64,000 bases of DNA from Strix aluco. Lineage: Eukaryota; Chordata; Aves; Strigiformes; Strigidae. This document shows, piece by piece, positions 32,501 to 46,900 of this stretch. A program made the position numbers and the translations under genes. Position 1 is the first letter of the stretch, and every line of letters starts with the position of its first letter. Below the pieces are notes generated by a model. It did not search any database and had not been told where the DNA came from. It worked only from the letters and a program-made list of their open reading frames with translations. Location of the stretch: NCBI RefSeq assembly GCF_031877795.1, contig NC_133971.1, positions 60,210,463-60,274,462 on the forward strand, in the 5' to 3' direction.

Positions 32501-35500
32501 GATGATGAATAGGAACTACAAGGCAGTTTGTCTCAGAGACTTTTGGTTTATATCAGTACAGCTCTAGAACATCTGAGCCTGCAAACAGACCCCCACATAA
32601 AGCACCCCAACATCAACTGGCCACAATGCTTAATGGGAGCTCGGAAGAAAGCTGCCAAGTTGAAGACAAGCAAGCATCTGCAGGGATGTTTGTTGGTCTG
32701 TGCTGTCCAGCTGTTCTTCTTATTTAGAAGTGTTTGATAGATGCAGCAGCTTCCCATGCCTCACGTACCACCTCACTGCGTTTGTGCCTGCTCCCTTGCC
32801 ATTCTGCAACAGCAGTTTAGGCATGTGGTGAGAAACATGCTGCCCTGGGTTAGCGAAAGGAAACAGTCTCCTGTTTGGCTATAAAGCAAATCTGAATCCT
32901 TGAGTCAAACGCTCATCAAGCAGGGAGGAGAAGGAAGCAGTGCGTTTCCACAGAGGTTTTTGCTCCACCAGCCTGGAGAAAAACCCTCTAGCAGGAGCTG
33001 GTTCCCAGCAGTGGAGAAGCAGGGTCACACACACCTGAGAGAAAAATGCCACTCTGCAATGTTAATTACTTTAATACTCATCAACAATTCCTTGCCCTCT
33101 TCCCCAGCTGAGCTGGATTGAGATGCAGCTCATAGAGGAAGGGTACACAGCTCCCAGTGAACCTCTCTGAAGAGGCAGAGGTCCTACTGCATGCCATTCA
33201 AGGCCCATAAGCTCCTTCTTGGGGTGTGGTGGGACTCAAAGAGCCACAGCTCCAACCCAGAGGCTGGCAGTGGAGCACTTTGGAGGCAGGACCAGGTGGG
33301 AGAAGCCCCTTTTCCTAACTGTCAGAGCATTTGGAAGAGGAGAATTGACCCCCAGACCTGGGAGGTTTTCTTCAGAAGATGTTTAGTGCTGAAGTCAAAA
33401 CCTCACTTTCCCAGCAACACTCCTGCAGGATGCCCCAGCAAATGACTGCCCAGGCTGTTAGGAAGGCAGGAGGAAGCCATTGTCCAACTGCAGTGTGAGG
33501 CCAGCACCTGGGACTCACACAAGTTGGGCTAGTACCTCAGCTCTGGGGTGGCACATTATCCAAGGAGGGGAAGATGGAGTTGAAGCTTACCTAGGATGCT
33601 TCCACCTCCATCCTACCAAGAGGACATGTGAGGGAGAAGGTGCAGTGCCCAGTCTCCAGAGGCACCTCACAAGATGAACTGGGGACATCAGGATCCTACA
33701 GGATCTTCAATTAAAAGTCAGTCACAAGTGAGCTGCTTTATGTGTGTTTCTCACGAGCCACGCCCTCCCCTGTCTTTCCTGCCCTCCCTGCAAGGCAATA
33801 GCAGGGATGACTTGGGTGGCTGCTCTCTGTGTCTACTCTCTCCCTGATGGGATGAAGAGGAGTGGAGATGTAGTACTGATAACCCATGGAAGGTGCTGGA
33901 ACATGGCCTTGCAGGGAACTCTGCCAGCTTTTCAGGACAGTGTGATGGAGGAACAATACGGAAATTTCCAGGCCACTATGAGGGCTAGCTGGGTTTCACA
34001 GGCCATTCAGAGATGCGAGAAGTGGCTGAACTTCACAGGGAGGGGAGCTTTGGGGACCTGTGGGGGAATAACTCTTGCCAGGCCAGCAGTGACCCAGGAA
34101 CTACATCAGTAGAAGCACAGAGGACAGTGATTGTATGGATAACCATATCAGAAATACCAAACTTGGGTATGGTTGTAGAAAACTGGAGCCAGTGGAGAAG
34201 CAGTAACTTGGAGGTAACTTATTTATCTGGGAGGGGACTGAGCTGAGAAAGGGAAGAACAAGGGCAACAAAGAGGAGGATCAAGTAATGGGATACTAAGA
34301 TATGCAGTCAGGGCTGTCCAAGGACAACTGCCATGCAGCCCTGCACCTGACCACCACAGCCTGGGGCAGAAAAATAAACCAAACCTTCTTTCTGATCATA
34401 CCACATGTGACTGACCACAGCCAGGGGGTTGAGCAGGAGAGCAGGTAGCACAGGCTGGCTAGCAAGGGAGCACCCAGGACAGACAGATCAAGCATCCCCA
34501 TGCCCAGACCCATTCCAGACCTGATGGCCTCAACACCTTCCTAAAACCTACCGGACTCCTAATGTTATAGTCTTGAATCTCCACTTTTTCTTGTGGACAC
34601 ATCTGCATACAAGTGTATGCATGCTTCCCACCTCACCATGCATGCATAACCCCTTGGCAGCTTCAAATGAGTGTGCAGGGAAGCAGGGAGGCATTTAAGG
34701 TGTGAGACTCTTCAAAGATCTCTGCTTAAGCTGATCACGTCAAATGTTGCAATGATGTAAAACCATTCCTCTCAGGTGCAACTTCAAACTGAAACTCTAA
34801 AAATGGATTAGAAGAAAAACAGCCACTGTTATCAAACTCATCAGGAAAGCTGAAACACAGAGATAACAGGTCTGCTTGCATTAACCAGGAACAGAAAGAG
34901 CAGATGACCAAAAGGAAACCTGAAGTCAAAGCCAGTTGATGAGAGAGGAGACTGATCATAAAGTCTTTCTTGGATCAAAATGCAAACTGAAGTGTGAGCA
35001 GCAGTAAGCACCTCTTTAAGTCAGCCTTCAAATGTTCCTGTTTTCATACACAATTAGCCTTACTAGAGCAGTAGGAACTGCCTGAAGTCCCCTTAATGTA
35101 GTCATTGCTTGTGGAAAATTTCCTCTTGTATCTTTGTTACCGTTTCTCCCACAACATTTCTCTCTGAATAGGTGATCATTTCAGTCAGAGAGTGGGAAGA
35201 AGCATCTGGGCCCATCTGGCTCAAAGTGCCTTGTTCCAAAAGCATAACCCGTCATTTTGTGTTCCTCTTGCTGTATCTTCACTTTTGTCTGAAATTAGGA
35301 CACGCTTGGAAAAGCTAATTATTTCATGAACCATCTAACATCAGACTTAATATATCTTTTGTTGTTGTTGTTGTTATGCAGAACCCTTTTTTTTTATTCT
35401 TTTGTCCACTGATACCAACGTAACACTATTTGGCTTACCTCATTTCACAGCCTCTAAAACCTTCCTAGCAGTAAAACTGGCCGTGTGTATGGCAATGTGC

Positions 35501-38310
35501 TCTGCATATCCAATGCATCTGTTTGGTATCAAATTAAGTCTCTGTGCACTCCAGCATACAGTGAATGTGGGAGGAGGTGGCAGATCATACTGTGCGGTTG
35601 ACCAAAAGGAGATGCTGTTAGCCGGCTTGCAGCACCCAGCTCCTCCTGACTAATGGGGTGCATTGCCCCAGGGCTCTGAATCATTGGCAGCCCAACAAGC
35701 CTTCCACCCAGACATGTATCAGGACTCCAAAGTACATACGTAAAACCTGTCTGGGGCCACAGCACACACAGTGCTAGGTGCTCCTCAGGCAGAGGGTAGG
35801 AAGCTTTAAAAGGTGCCAGCTCAGAGAAATCGTCAGACACAAGGGAGCAGGAGGGGAGCCTGTGAGAAGTGCTGGCCCTTTCGCAGCACTGAGGAAGGAC
35901 TGGGCCAAACAGCAGAGCCTCTTGCACTGTTGTATTAGGCAGAGATATGTCTGTTGCAGAAGGGCATGTAGAAGGCTTAAGAAGTGCTAAGTTGGACTGT
36001 AAGAACATTGTGTCCCACACTTTGTAGCTGCTGTAACAGGAAGAGAAGCAGGAGCAGGGATCACCTCCCTCACCAAGACATTTGGGACAGGATTTACAAG
36101 GCACACAGCAATGGGATGGTTCCTCTGGTTTTCTGCTCAAGCATGAGATAAGGCAGGGGGAAGCAGCAGGAGTAGGAGAGTGTGTGGCTCCAGAGGGCTG
36201 TCTGAGGGCACCAATTCCTTTTATTCAGTCCCTTGCCCCATGACACAAAAGGGTACGTTGCTATGATATGAGCCACTGGAGATGGGCAGATCCCTTTTCT
36301 GATGCTCAACCATTAAATGTGTGTTTGCATGGTCAGCTGTTCCAATGCTTCAGGGTCACACTATCACAGACAATGTATTGGGGATCCTTCCAGAAACCCC
36401 GAGGTCTGATCTGCCCTGGAGCCACAAGAGAAAATGCACTAAGACCCTGTCCCAGGAGCCCAGACCACACAAGGCAGGTGGATCTAGGATGGGGTCCTTG
36501 GGGAAGCAGTGTGCAGACTCCCAGGTGTCATGTACTATGTTTCCAGAACGTCTGCCCTGAAGTCAGATGTCCAAGACCACAGCAGGTACCCAGCATTCCA
36601 GAGCTGCCCTGCTCCCTGCAGCACCCCCTGAAAGCCCTAGCACAAGCTCCTGAAAACAGTCCTCACTGCAGCAATGCTGAGCCAGCTCCCTTGTCAGATT
36701 TAGGTGTTGAGTCTGCAGTGACAGGAGCATAATCAGTTCTGCCTAGCGAGGTACTTCTTCCAGCCAGCACACTGCAACCACCAGTAGCTGCAAGCTGTTC
36801 ATGCAAAGCCCCATCGTTCAATTGCCTTGCAGTGGCTCCCACACAGGATGTACCTAATCCTAGTCACTATGCAAACAATGACATTGAAAGTAGAGAGGAG
36901 GGAAACAGCTCGTGCCATCTCATTCTTCATGTCCCTAGGGCTGAAAGGTCTGTATTGGCATATCTGAAAGCAGGAAAGATGCTCAGTGGGAGTGTTATTT
37001 GCTAGAGATCAATTACGGACCAGTGTAAACAGCTGATCTCCTCCTTCTGTGAAAGAAGTGAAAGAAGAAATCACTTATGCCGTTTATTAGTGGATTATTC
37101 AGACACCTCAGCTGGATCTTACTAGCACTTCAATATTTATTCTGCCCTTTAGGAAAAGCAGAACTGCAAAGCATAATTTTCTTACTAAACTCTTCTGCTG
37201 GGAAGACAGCATGTTGCTAATGCCACAGAAACCCTCTCATGACCTTCTACAGACCCCCTCTCAGGCCTCGCTTGGGGGCACAGCCCAGGCAGCACAGGGC
37301 CCACACATCACCAGGAAGGCATATCTGCCCAAGCCAGGTACCCAACTGCACAGGCTAGTCTTTGCTGCAGAAACCTGAGTTTTAGCTAAAAACCTAAGCG
37401 GACATATGACTCCAGTTACACTTAACACCAAGGGAACCACTTCAGCTTTCCAAAAATGCCATAGCAAGAAAAAGAAAAATCACCAATGTTTCCGACGACT
37501 CCAACACTGGAGTTGCAGAGAGATCAATAAGCAGGTAATTCTGCAAAAGCCACAAATGTGAAAACAAGGCTCTACCTCAATGCACGTTTGCCAGGAATGC
37601 CAGGCTGCTTTCTTGTTCACACTCATTGCTCCAAAACTGAGTGGCTTCAGCATCAATAACTGGACATGTAAAACAAGGACAAACATTATCTCAGACATAG
37701 TCAAACATCTGAATATAGGCAACACACAGGCCTGTAGGACCCATTCTAAAGGTACCAAACCTGAGATTTTTTTAGAAGCTATCTAAATAGTCAGAAGTAT
37801 TGACCTCCCCTTGCAAAGCCCATGGTATTGTAGGTTGGTTGAAAGATTTTATTCCTCCTAACAGTTTGGAATTCCCTACAGGGGAAGCTGGGAGTTTGCT
37901 CACCACAAATGTATCACCGCCACATAAGAATTTCTGAAATGTCAGGTCTTAAGAGGCCTTGAACTTGCCTTTTCTCACCTAGAAATTGTAGCTCAGCCAT
38001 GCCCATAACAGACCTCAAACTTTGTAACATGAATTCACTATAATAGACCTGAAGTCTTGTCAGGCCTTGAACTCATCTTTGCCTGCTTTTGGCTATCTCT
38101 GAATGAACATCTCTAGATGTTAACATGCATCACCTGCACCTGCAACTTACCATAGGACTAGACACATATTGTCAAGCCTGTCCTAGCTGCAGCACCGAAA
38201 TTGTCTAATGGCCACTATCTGTTTTTGTCCTGTGGTTTTGAGCTTTTTTTTTGTGCGTTTCTCCCTTCCTAAGAAATCATGTCATATACAAATCATGTCA
38301 ATACATATTT
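29561..38310. other. 8.7 kb intergenic stretch, no gene recognised
   Basis: Somewhat higher GC than the flanks. Several chance frames occur, the longest on the minus strand at 35529-36140 and 31685-32173. None has recognisable domains, exon-like borders or biased codon use. A (GTT)5 run lies at 35,361. Confidence 0.5.
35361..35375 (+). repeat. (GTT)5 microsatellite
   Basis: Five exact GTT units, followed 13 bases later by a run of T. Confidence 0.85.
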
Positions 38311-38984
38311 GACCTGGGGGTGTTGATTGACAGCCAGCTGAACATGAGCCAGCAGTGTGCCCAGGTGGCCAAGAAGGCCAATGGCATCCTGGCTTGTATC
38401 AGCAATAGAGTGGCCAGCAGGGACAGGGAAGGGATCTTACCCCTGTACTCAGCACTGGTGAGGCCGCACCTCGATGACTGTGTTCAGTTTTGGGCCCCTC
38501 ACTACAAAAAGGACATTGAATTACTCGAGCGTGTCCAGAGAAGGGCAACAAAGCTGGTGAAGGGTCTGGAGCACATGTCGTACAAGGAGCGGCTGAGGGA
38601 ACTGGGGTTGTTTAGTGTGGAGAAGAGGAGGCTGAGGGGAGACCTCATCACCCTCTACAACTACCTGAAAGGAGGTTGCAGAGAGCTGGGGATGAGTCTC
38701 TTTAACCAAGTAATAAGCGATAGGACAAGAGGTAATGGCCTCAAGTTGTGCCAGGGAAGGTTTAGACTAGATATTAGGAAGTATTTCTTTACAGAACGGG
38801 TTGTTAGGCGTTGGAATGGGGTGCTGAGGGCAGTGGTGGAGTCCCCATCCCTGGTGGTGTTTAAGAGTCAGGTTGACATAGCACTTAGGGATATGGTGTA
38901 GTTGGGAACTGTCAGTGTTAGGTTAATGGTTGGACTGGATGATCTTCAAGGTCTTCTCCAACCTAGATGATTCTGTGATCTGTG
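38311..38984 (+). mobile_element. CR1 LINE 3' fragment with intact ORF2 C-terminus
   Basis: A 5'-truncated copy of about 670 bases, starting at [20 protein letters not shown] and ending with degraded ATTCTGTG tail units near 38,984. Unlike the 18 and 26 kb copies its ORF2 C-terminal frame is open: where they have TGA it reads Leu (TTA, 38521-38523). It ends at GTGTAG as CR1 ORF2 does. Insertion occurred directly before an unknown lysine-rich open frame. Confidence 0.92.
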
Positions 38985-39226
38985 AAAGAAACAGCAAACC
39001 TCAGTGATCATGTTATAATTAACCCTGTGGACCCACAAGAGAGGAGAAAGTATAACCTATTAGCAAGTGTGGGATTGAAACATAGAAAGATCATCCTAAA
39101 TGCACCCAAAAACAAGAAGGAAGAAATTGCCCGCTATCAACAGAGGATTTCTCCTGGCAAAGGACACAGGATGCCAAGGAACAATGCACAGGAAGCGCTA
39201 AGGCAAGATATTGATGAAGTATGATG
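38985..39226 (+). pseudogene. Unrecognised protein-like fragment, about 79 codons
   Basis: Directly after the CR1 tail an open frame reads TANLSDHVIINPVDPQERRK, then YNLLASVGLKHRKIILNAPK and ends QDIDEV with TGA. The composition (many Lys, Arg, Glu, Gln and Asn; regular spacing of hydrophobics) is more protein-like than the other chance frames in this region. There are no introns inside it and no start codon of its own apart from one in CR1-derived sequence. It may be a piece of a processed pseudogene or of an unfamiliar retroelement. I do not recognise the family. Confidence 0.3.
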
Positions 39227-42200
39227 AAGTAATTAGTGCTAGAAGCATTGTACTTTGTAGGGTAAACATTTTACTCTTTTCCTTTTCTCATGTTGGAGGG
39301 GCCAGCTCAGAAGCAAAACTGTACAAACAGATGAAGACAGGACACATCCAGGCTCTTGGGCTCTGAGCAAACACTTGCCTTTAGGTTCACACAAGGACTG
39401 GCAGCAGCACTGCTCCCACATAGACAATTCCCAGCACCCTTTATAATGCTTTCCTCCCAGCCATGTGCACCTTCCCCAAGCTCTCCTATACAGGCTTCAG
39501 GAAATTTCCATTCATAAGTCTCAAGCTGTAGAAGAAGAATGCTTGGTTTTGCTCACATTGAACTCTAGTGACATCCTGAGAGAAAATACAGAGATGGGTC
39601 TAGCAGGAGGACACAGGTGAGAGCAGCAGGTGAATATGTGTGCCTTCTGTGCATTGTTCAGTGGGGATCATTAAAGATGATGCAGCCTTTGTTCAGTTAA
39701 GGCATGCAAAGGTTCCCCAGTGTTCTGCAGACCTGGAGCTTAATTTCATATTCCTGGATAAGTGCGTGGTCTTTTACCATCTCCTTCCTTGTATGCTTCT
39801 GCACAAACAACAAATACTTGTGCTATGAAAAGTGCCTTTCAGAAATACATTTGCATTTCAACCTATCTATGGAAAAGAATAAGTATTAAGTGCCATAATG
39901 GATCGCAGCAATAGATCTTCCAGTCTATGCTGATCTCCCAGTATCAGGAGTAATCTTCTAATACTGTTTACATAGTGCTGAAATTTAAGAAATGCATTTA
40001 TCATTTCTCAGTTGAAGCAGACACATTATACTTGACAGCAACAGCTCATCTAATCTGATTTACCATACACAAGATATTTGATCATATTAAAGATACAGTT
40101 TCCAACCATTCCTCCAGGTAAAACTAAAATTCTCTTTTAAGGTCCAGTTGGTAACACTTCCTTGTGAATTGCTGTCACTTAGGCTGAATTTTATACATTC
40201 CTGCATGAAGGTAAATAAATGCAGATCAAATTTTCTTCGAAGTTGCTGGCATCTTTCTTCAGACAAGGAACTTCTCAGGGCAGAACTTCATTCAGTACCT
40301 AAGCTTAAGTATTTAGCATCCTGACCAGATGAATTTTGTGTCAGTCATGGTGCAGCATAGGAATACTGGTGAGAGATCAATCTTTTCTATGAGAGTGCAT
40401 GTTGAGAATGCCGCCCCTGATACTAGTGCTTGACAGTGCAGGTACAGATGATGGCTCAACCACCTCACCATGGGTGAAGCAGCCTGGGCTGAACAGTCAG
40501 TACAGCCTCATTTAGTGGTAGCTCAGGGCAAGTATTGCGGCAGTATAGCAGATTGCACTGTCCAGAAGCTTTGGCTGCTTAGTCTATTCTTCTTCCTCCC
40601 ATTGCAGGCAACTGTGTCTGAGTATCTGCACTCAAATACTTGCATGTCTGTACTGAGGTCACATCTACTCACCACAGCTTGGGCACATGCAATGCACAGC
40701 CCTGTCATCTACCTGCTTACTCCTTAGCCCTTTCCTTTCCTATGCTCTTTTCAGTTATTTCTCCCCCCACCACTCCCAGTTCAGATTCCTGTTCCCTCAT
40801 CTTCCCCTTTTCTCCAGCTCCAAGACAAGAGCAAGGTAGATTACTTGCTCCTGCTTCAAGTAGTGGATCACCCATTATCATGTGGTAGCATTTAAAAAGC
40901 AGCACAGGCAGAGCCTGCGGGCTTCTGGAGGAGGAAAACAGGCACAGTGCCCCAGCTTGAAACAGGAGCAGCTGCACAGCACCTTCCCTCAGCAGAGCTT
41001 GGGGAGATGAGCTGAGTGCCTCTGTTGCTTTTCCAGCCCCAGCCCCAGTGACAGCTGTGAGCCCTGCCTCAGGCATCATCAGCTCTATGAATTCAGACAT
41101 CCAAAAGCAGTCCCTTTTCTGCAGCATTCACATACAAACTTTATAAACACATGCAAACTGATTAGTATGGTATGGGTTTGGTTAAAAAACCTGTGTGATA
41201 AAAGTGTGAAATGGCTATGAACATGTCCTTCTGCCAGGAGGTGGCAATCAAAACACACACACATGATTCTGATAAATAATTCTACTTGCAGTCAGATGCA
41301 TTTATTCAAGAGAGCAATGCAGCTGCCACCCACCCTGAGGGGTACATGGCAGAAAGTTGGCACTCCTCTTCTTGTGGAGATGCTGCCTCTTCTCCTTATG
41401 GACTTGTACTGGCCACAGCCCTGCCTGCCACCAGAAGGGCTGGCTCAGAACTGCCATCTCCCCTCCTCTCCTGGCAGGACGGAAAGGATTATAGCCTACT
41501 GTGGAGCCCACAAGGCCAAAGACAGGCAGAGCTGCCTGCATTAGGAAAAACAGAGCACAGAACAGAATCCCTTCTGCCTTTCCCCCTTGGCTGAATTCCT
41601 AGGAAACCCCCAAACACCCTTTTTTACATCTGGGGATAGTAAAAAATTGCAGCTCAACTCTGCACGGGACATGCTCCTCATGACACCCCACACACAGGAA
41701 AAGAAATACAGAGGTCTGAAAGTGGCCCCTGCCTTGCACATGGGGGAAAGCAGCTACAGTAGGTGGGCACAGAAGGAGATGAGGAATTTCCAGGTCTAAT
41801 AGGTGTTAGCCTCATGAGAAGTGGGAGTGGGCGAAGAAAAAGGGAGGGCAGTTTCCATGGAGAACCAAGACACTTGTGAAAAAAAGATGTTGGCAATAGA
41901 AACCCTGTATTCATTCCTGGTTTCATGGTTAGTCAGTGAGGGCAGGAGAAGCAAGTTTAGCCATAATATACAAAAAAGTGAGTGAAATTATGCAGAACAT
42001 GCACGGGTTCAACAACCTTAATTCAATCCATTCAAACACTTGTGGGAGTCCAGTTCTCATGGTTCATACACCACTATGACAAACCTGGCACCTTATTTGC
42101 CTCTAGGGTGAGTCACACTTAGCATGCAGACAGAGCAGGCATGCAGCAGGAAAGGAGGAGCCATGAGACATCACAGCAGCTCACTGCTGCAGGTTGATTG

Positions 42201-43354
42201 TTTCTGGTTCTGCTTTGCTGAAGGTCAGTTTCCACACAAAATCTGGTGAACCCATTGCTTTAGAAACTCCAGAAACCTGGAGGATGCTGAAGTCTCAGAA
42301 CCAAAGACAACAGGGAAGGCTCTGGGTCAAACACTCCTTTAACAGGTACTAGGAAGGCTGTCAATATCACATAGCATTTTTGAGCTCCATAATGAAACTG
42401 ACAGGATCTAGTGAGCAGGGATCAGGAGAGGAGCAGACCCAGAGAAAACACTAAGCTCAAACACTAAGGTAGGGAACACTCAGCACTTCACAGCACACAA
42501 TATTCCTACATTAACAAGCACCAAGTACAATCAGGTGTCCCAATTTCCTCCTATTTTTTGAGGCACTTCCCTTCTACTTTCTACATAAGTTGTTCCACAA
42601 ACACAATATTCATCTTTCCAAAGCCTGCAAGGTTTAGTCTGGTACTCAAAATTCACAGGTATGTACTTCAGTTCACTTCATACAGGATCAACAGGTTTGG
42701 CAGCTGCAATCTTAAACCTTTGAAGAGGTTTGTTATTTAAATTAGCTTCCTGAGCAAGTTGGATGAGCTATCCCTTCAGGTTTCATCTTGCACATTAGAA
42801 CTCTACTGAATACATTGCATATTGTTTGACAGGGAGGCAGTGCATTGACAATCCCATCTCCTCACAGTGCAACTTCCAGAGTGCTTCTGCTGTCTTGTTG
42901 CTCATCAAAACCATGCAGAAGGAAGCAAGCAGTTAAGTTCACCAATTGATAACAGTCAAGTGAGGCCTTACTAAACATGAGCCCCCAAACACCCCCCCCA
43001 AAGATAACTACATATTGGATCTGCCAGCAGCATTACACACCAGAGAACTTCACAGTTAGTATTTTGTGTGTGCCCAGGCCTTTGATTAGGAGTGGAAACT
43101 ACCCCAGAACAGCCAGCACCGTTTTATGGATTACAGAAGGTGAAGAATCCCTTACAGTTTGTACTGAAAGGGATCCTTATGAAGGGAAGTTGCTACAAGT
43201 ATACTTGAAATTGCTAATGTACAGGGACCTGTAATATGACATTTAATTTTAACGTTAGACATCACTGGTATTTTACTAGCTTTTTTTCCTGTATTTTTCC
43301 CATATTTTACTGCAATGTATGTAATTTCATTAATACTTTTTCCTAACTACCCTC
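39227..43354. other. 4 kb intergenic stretch, nothing recognised
   Basis: No conserved exon or repeat family seen. Chance frames around 40.7-41.6 kb overlap each other on both strands and look non-coding. Confidence 0.5.
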
Positions 43355-43907
43355 TGTAGTCATTACCCACTTGTAAGATGTTTTGAAACCTTTAACTCCT
43401 TGCCTAGTAAAGATAAGACAGACCTTGGACAGTCTGAAAAACTCCCTGAGTACATCCCTAATAGCAGGAACGTAAAGAAAAAAAAGGCCTAAGAAGATGC
43501 CAGTGTCGAGATAAGTGCTGAGAGCTGGAACAAACAGGAGCTGAAGGACGGATGAGGTAACTCTATGACCATATATGGACGCTAGAGACCTAAAGTTCAC
43601 TAACGAACAGTGTGAGGAAGGCTGTGTGGACCCCTTAGGAAGGGAGAAGACCCTCACTCTATTTTTACTACGCATGCTCAGACTATGTAAAAGAATTCTG
43701 AGAATCCATTAGCATAAGACTGTCTTTTCTACAAAATCTAATGCATACGTATGCTTTTTGTGAATATTAGTCAGAGAGTTTTGTTAGTAAGTGCGGCACT
43801 TGTGGTGGAGCCATCCCCAGTGCTGCCCAGCGCTGCGAATAAAGAATACCTGCTGAACTGTTATACTCAATTCTGACTGTTGAGTGAAGCTCTTTGTTTC
43901 ACTTACA
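43355..43907 (+). mobile_element. Solo LTR-like element, plus strand
   Basis: Framed here as TGTAGTCATT to TTTCACTTACA, about 550 bases. The right half has the form of an R/U5 region: CGAATAAAGAATACC at about 43,840, a T-rich stretch, and a CA end. The 5' edge could instead lie near 43,231. No target-site duplication was found for either choice, and no gag-pol sequence is next to it. Confidence 0.5.
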
Positions 43908-46900
43908 GTTCAAGTCTTCACCCATCTACATGCTCTATTTTCCATTCTTCAGTGCTTTTTGATCAGTTCTGCCATGGGGGGTAAAAATCTGCTAAAAGTC
44001 CTTCTCTCCCACAGGGGCAGTGCCAAGGCAGAGCAAATTGTATCCTCTCCAGCACTCCAGCATCCAGATCAGTGTGCCGACTTGGAAGCTTTTGGCTTGT
44101 ACTGCTACAGGCTCCTCTGCACACCACAGTATATGCAGTGGTCTGCACAGTGTTTCTGCTGCCTTTTTTAAATCCCCCACTGGCTCTTGCCATTTTGTTT
44201 GCTCTGCTTGCTACTGAACTTAAGGCCATGCTGTTTCTTTGTAACACATTCTACCTACCTGGTGTAATTACTCAGGGATGCCTGCCAGGTTGACACTGCA
44301 AGATTTCCATCTGCTGTGGATTGTATTCCAAACTCAGTCTCTCTAAATATGTCAAAGTAGCCAGAGGCTTTGCTGTATCCAAAGAGATGCAACTGACTAA
44401 CATTATCCTTCTTTGCTGCAGCAGTAAATGACTGGAAGCCAGTATCAATACATTTCTCAGCAGCATTGCACCTTAAGACTAAACAGATTAACAGCAAAAG
44501 TAGCAGTGTGTTCTGTAAAGGATATAGGGAGAAAGATTATTCAGTGAGAAAATGCTCGAAGGCCTATCTTGAATTCTTATAAACCCATCAGACTATTTGA
44601 AGTAGTAAGCAGAATATGAAAAACCTTACCAACGGCAATGACCTTTCCCCAACAGAACTTTGCTTGTTTGCTTATGCTTTTCTTTCCTGCCTCATGCTTA
44701 TCCCACCCATCCTCCTTTGGTCAAGCCATCCATTCTCCCATATCCTCCCTGTTTGCCACCATTCTTGGAGATCCCCTGTGGTAATCCTACACAGCTATGC
44801 TTTTACTTTTTTAAAGAAACTTTCTCAATGTCACCAAGTGGCTTGTTCCCAACTATAAAAGACCCTGCCTCCCCCATTCTTGAGAGCATAGAGTCAAAAG
44901 ATGCTTCTGGGTTCCTTGTTAGTACTGTCTCAGCAGCAATTCCCCCATCTCCAGCATTCTGCCACAGATTCCCCAGGTCTGCAGTCCTTCATCACCACAT
45001 GTCCCACTCCTCCACCCTCACTAGAGGCTGTTCATTCCTCCCTCCTGCCTCAGTCTTGTCCACTTCTTCCTGCTCTCCTGACCTTCAATTACTGTGATGC
45101 ACCTATGGAAGAGCTTCCCTTGGGGGACAGGATGGCACTGCATTGCACCAGGTCCTGTGCAAGAACCCCTCACAGCTCTATACAAGCTGCCAAACCACAG
45201 AGCACACTGCAGGGACTCCTCTCCAACAGAAGAGACACTTCGTTTCCAAGAGGTTCAGTCAACCTGAACATACTAATGAGAACCATTTCTAGAAATGCTT
45301 TGGGTATTCAGGTCATTTTTCCCTTGGTAAAGAAAGAAACATGCAAAGTAATTTTGTTTGTTTTAATTGATCATTGGTTACGTTGTAATACACTTCAAAA
45401 TATTCTGTTCAAGGACATTGTGCCAAACATTGAATCTACTTTTAAACAAAGCTTATTTTGACTATATTATCTTTATATACATACAGGTATAATTTTAATT
45501 TCACTAGTAACAAAATTACTCAGTACATTGCATTACCTAACGACAGCAAAAAATAGGACTTAAATATCTGTTCTGTCCTTCCACACGCCCTAAACCAGAA
45601 AAATCACAGGTATAGAAAGAACAGTCACAACTACAGGTAAATACAATAAGGTCCTCAGAGCAAGCTAAGTCCTTAGAGATAAGTCACTTTTAGAAGTGTA
45701 CATTGCAAATATACAGTACATTCCACTAAAGAGTTTCAGGAGCTCTCACAATGCCTCTTTTAGTAATAAAAGCTTCTATGACATGTATCCTTCATAAAAA
45801 TGACTGAATTTGTATTTTTGGAGCATGTGATGGAAGCTTAATGCAGTCTAAACTGCAGTCTACAGTAAGCTCATCCAAACAGAGAGCAAGCAAGCATTGC
45901 AAGATTCATCAAGATCAGAAACACAGGTCAGCTGAGTCACCTTTTGCTCCTCGTCACTGGATGTCTGGTAACTAGAGCCACTCTGCATAAGGGACAGACT
46001 CAAGGGGTGGGAAATGATACATTCCTTTTACAGCTTTCACAGGTCAATCACCTGCAAGTTCTTGACAGAAAATGTCAACTGACTCAAAGCACAGGCAACT
46101 GTACAAGAGTAATTTGAACTTACTTACAAAGCATTCAATACATTGCAATTGTTAGGCAATAAAGGACACAGCTAAGAAGCAACAATGTTTCCACATTTAT
46201 GCTACCCCTGAAATATTACTGTGAGAAGCAGAAAATGCAATGGCCAATGACTATGCAAACATACTGCTGCTGCTGGGGTAACTGCAGTCTGGCCTTGGGA
46301 GGTGGAATGGGGCACATAACCCAGAAATCCAAAAGGGCAGTCAAGATTTCAGTTATGCTCAAACTCTGCTTTGGTTTGTGAAAAATACTAATTTGTGCAT
46401 GCAGCTTTGAGATGTAGTCTGCATTCAGGAAGGAACTGTTACTCTGTGCTTGGCAAGACAACACTGGAGGAACCTTCTAGAATCAGCCAGAAAATGGAGA
46501 TAAACATTTTTCATGAGCACCAGTTACCCTCACAGGTGCAATGCCAAGAACTTTGCCACTGTTCCTATGAAACATACTTCATCAGCACTGTTGGAGGTTT
46601 TCCATTCTGTACTTGCTGAAGGAAGCTACCATTGATTAGCAAGCTGTATGAACTTTACCCAGGTAATAATGCAGAGGAACTTCTCCTCCCATGCTTGATG
46701 ACTGGGAATCATCACCCACTAACAATATTGAGCATAACCCCATGATTTAACATGAATGTAAGTGCTTAACTGCTCCTTTTCTTTCTCTTCCCTGCTGTTA
46801 AGTTCAAGGAAATCTGACAGCACTAGAAAACACCAAACAGGCATGCCAAAGGTTAAAGACACCAATTGATTTCCTCCAACATGGTCAAAACACTCTTCTC

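Noticed and set aside
35529-36140. 203-codon minus-strand frame as a cysteine-rich protein
   Set aside because: The Cys-rich start looks suggestive, but the rest is of random composition and overlaps other frames; no family match.
43343-43675. 110-codon minus-strand frame as a membrane protein
   Set aside because: It is the reverse of the LTR-like element at 43.36-43.91 kb.
44901-45461. 186-codon plus-strand frame as a gene
   Set aside because: Ser/Pro/Leu-rich start followed by an unrelated AT-rich part; overlaps a second frame of similar quality, which is typical of non-coding pyrimidine-rich DNA.
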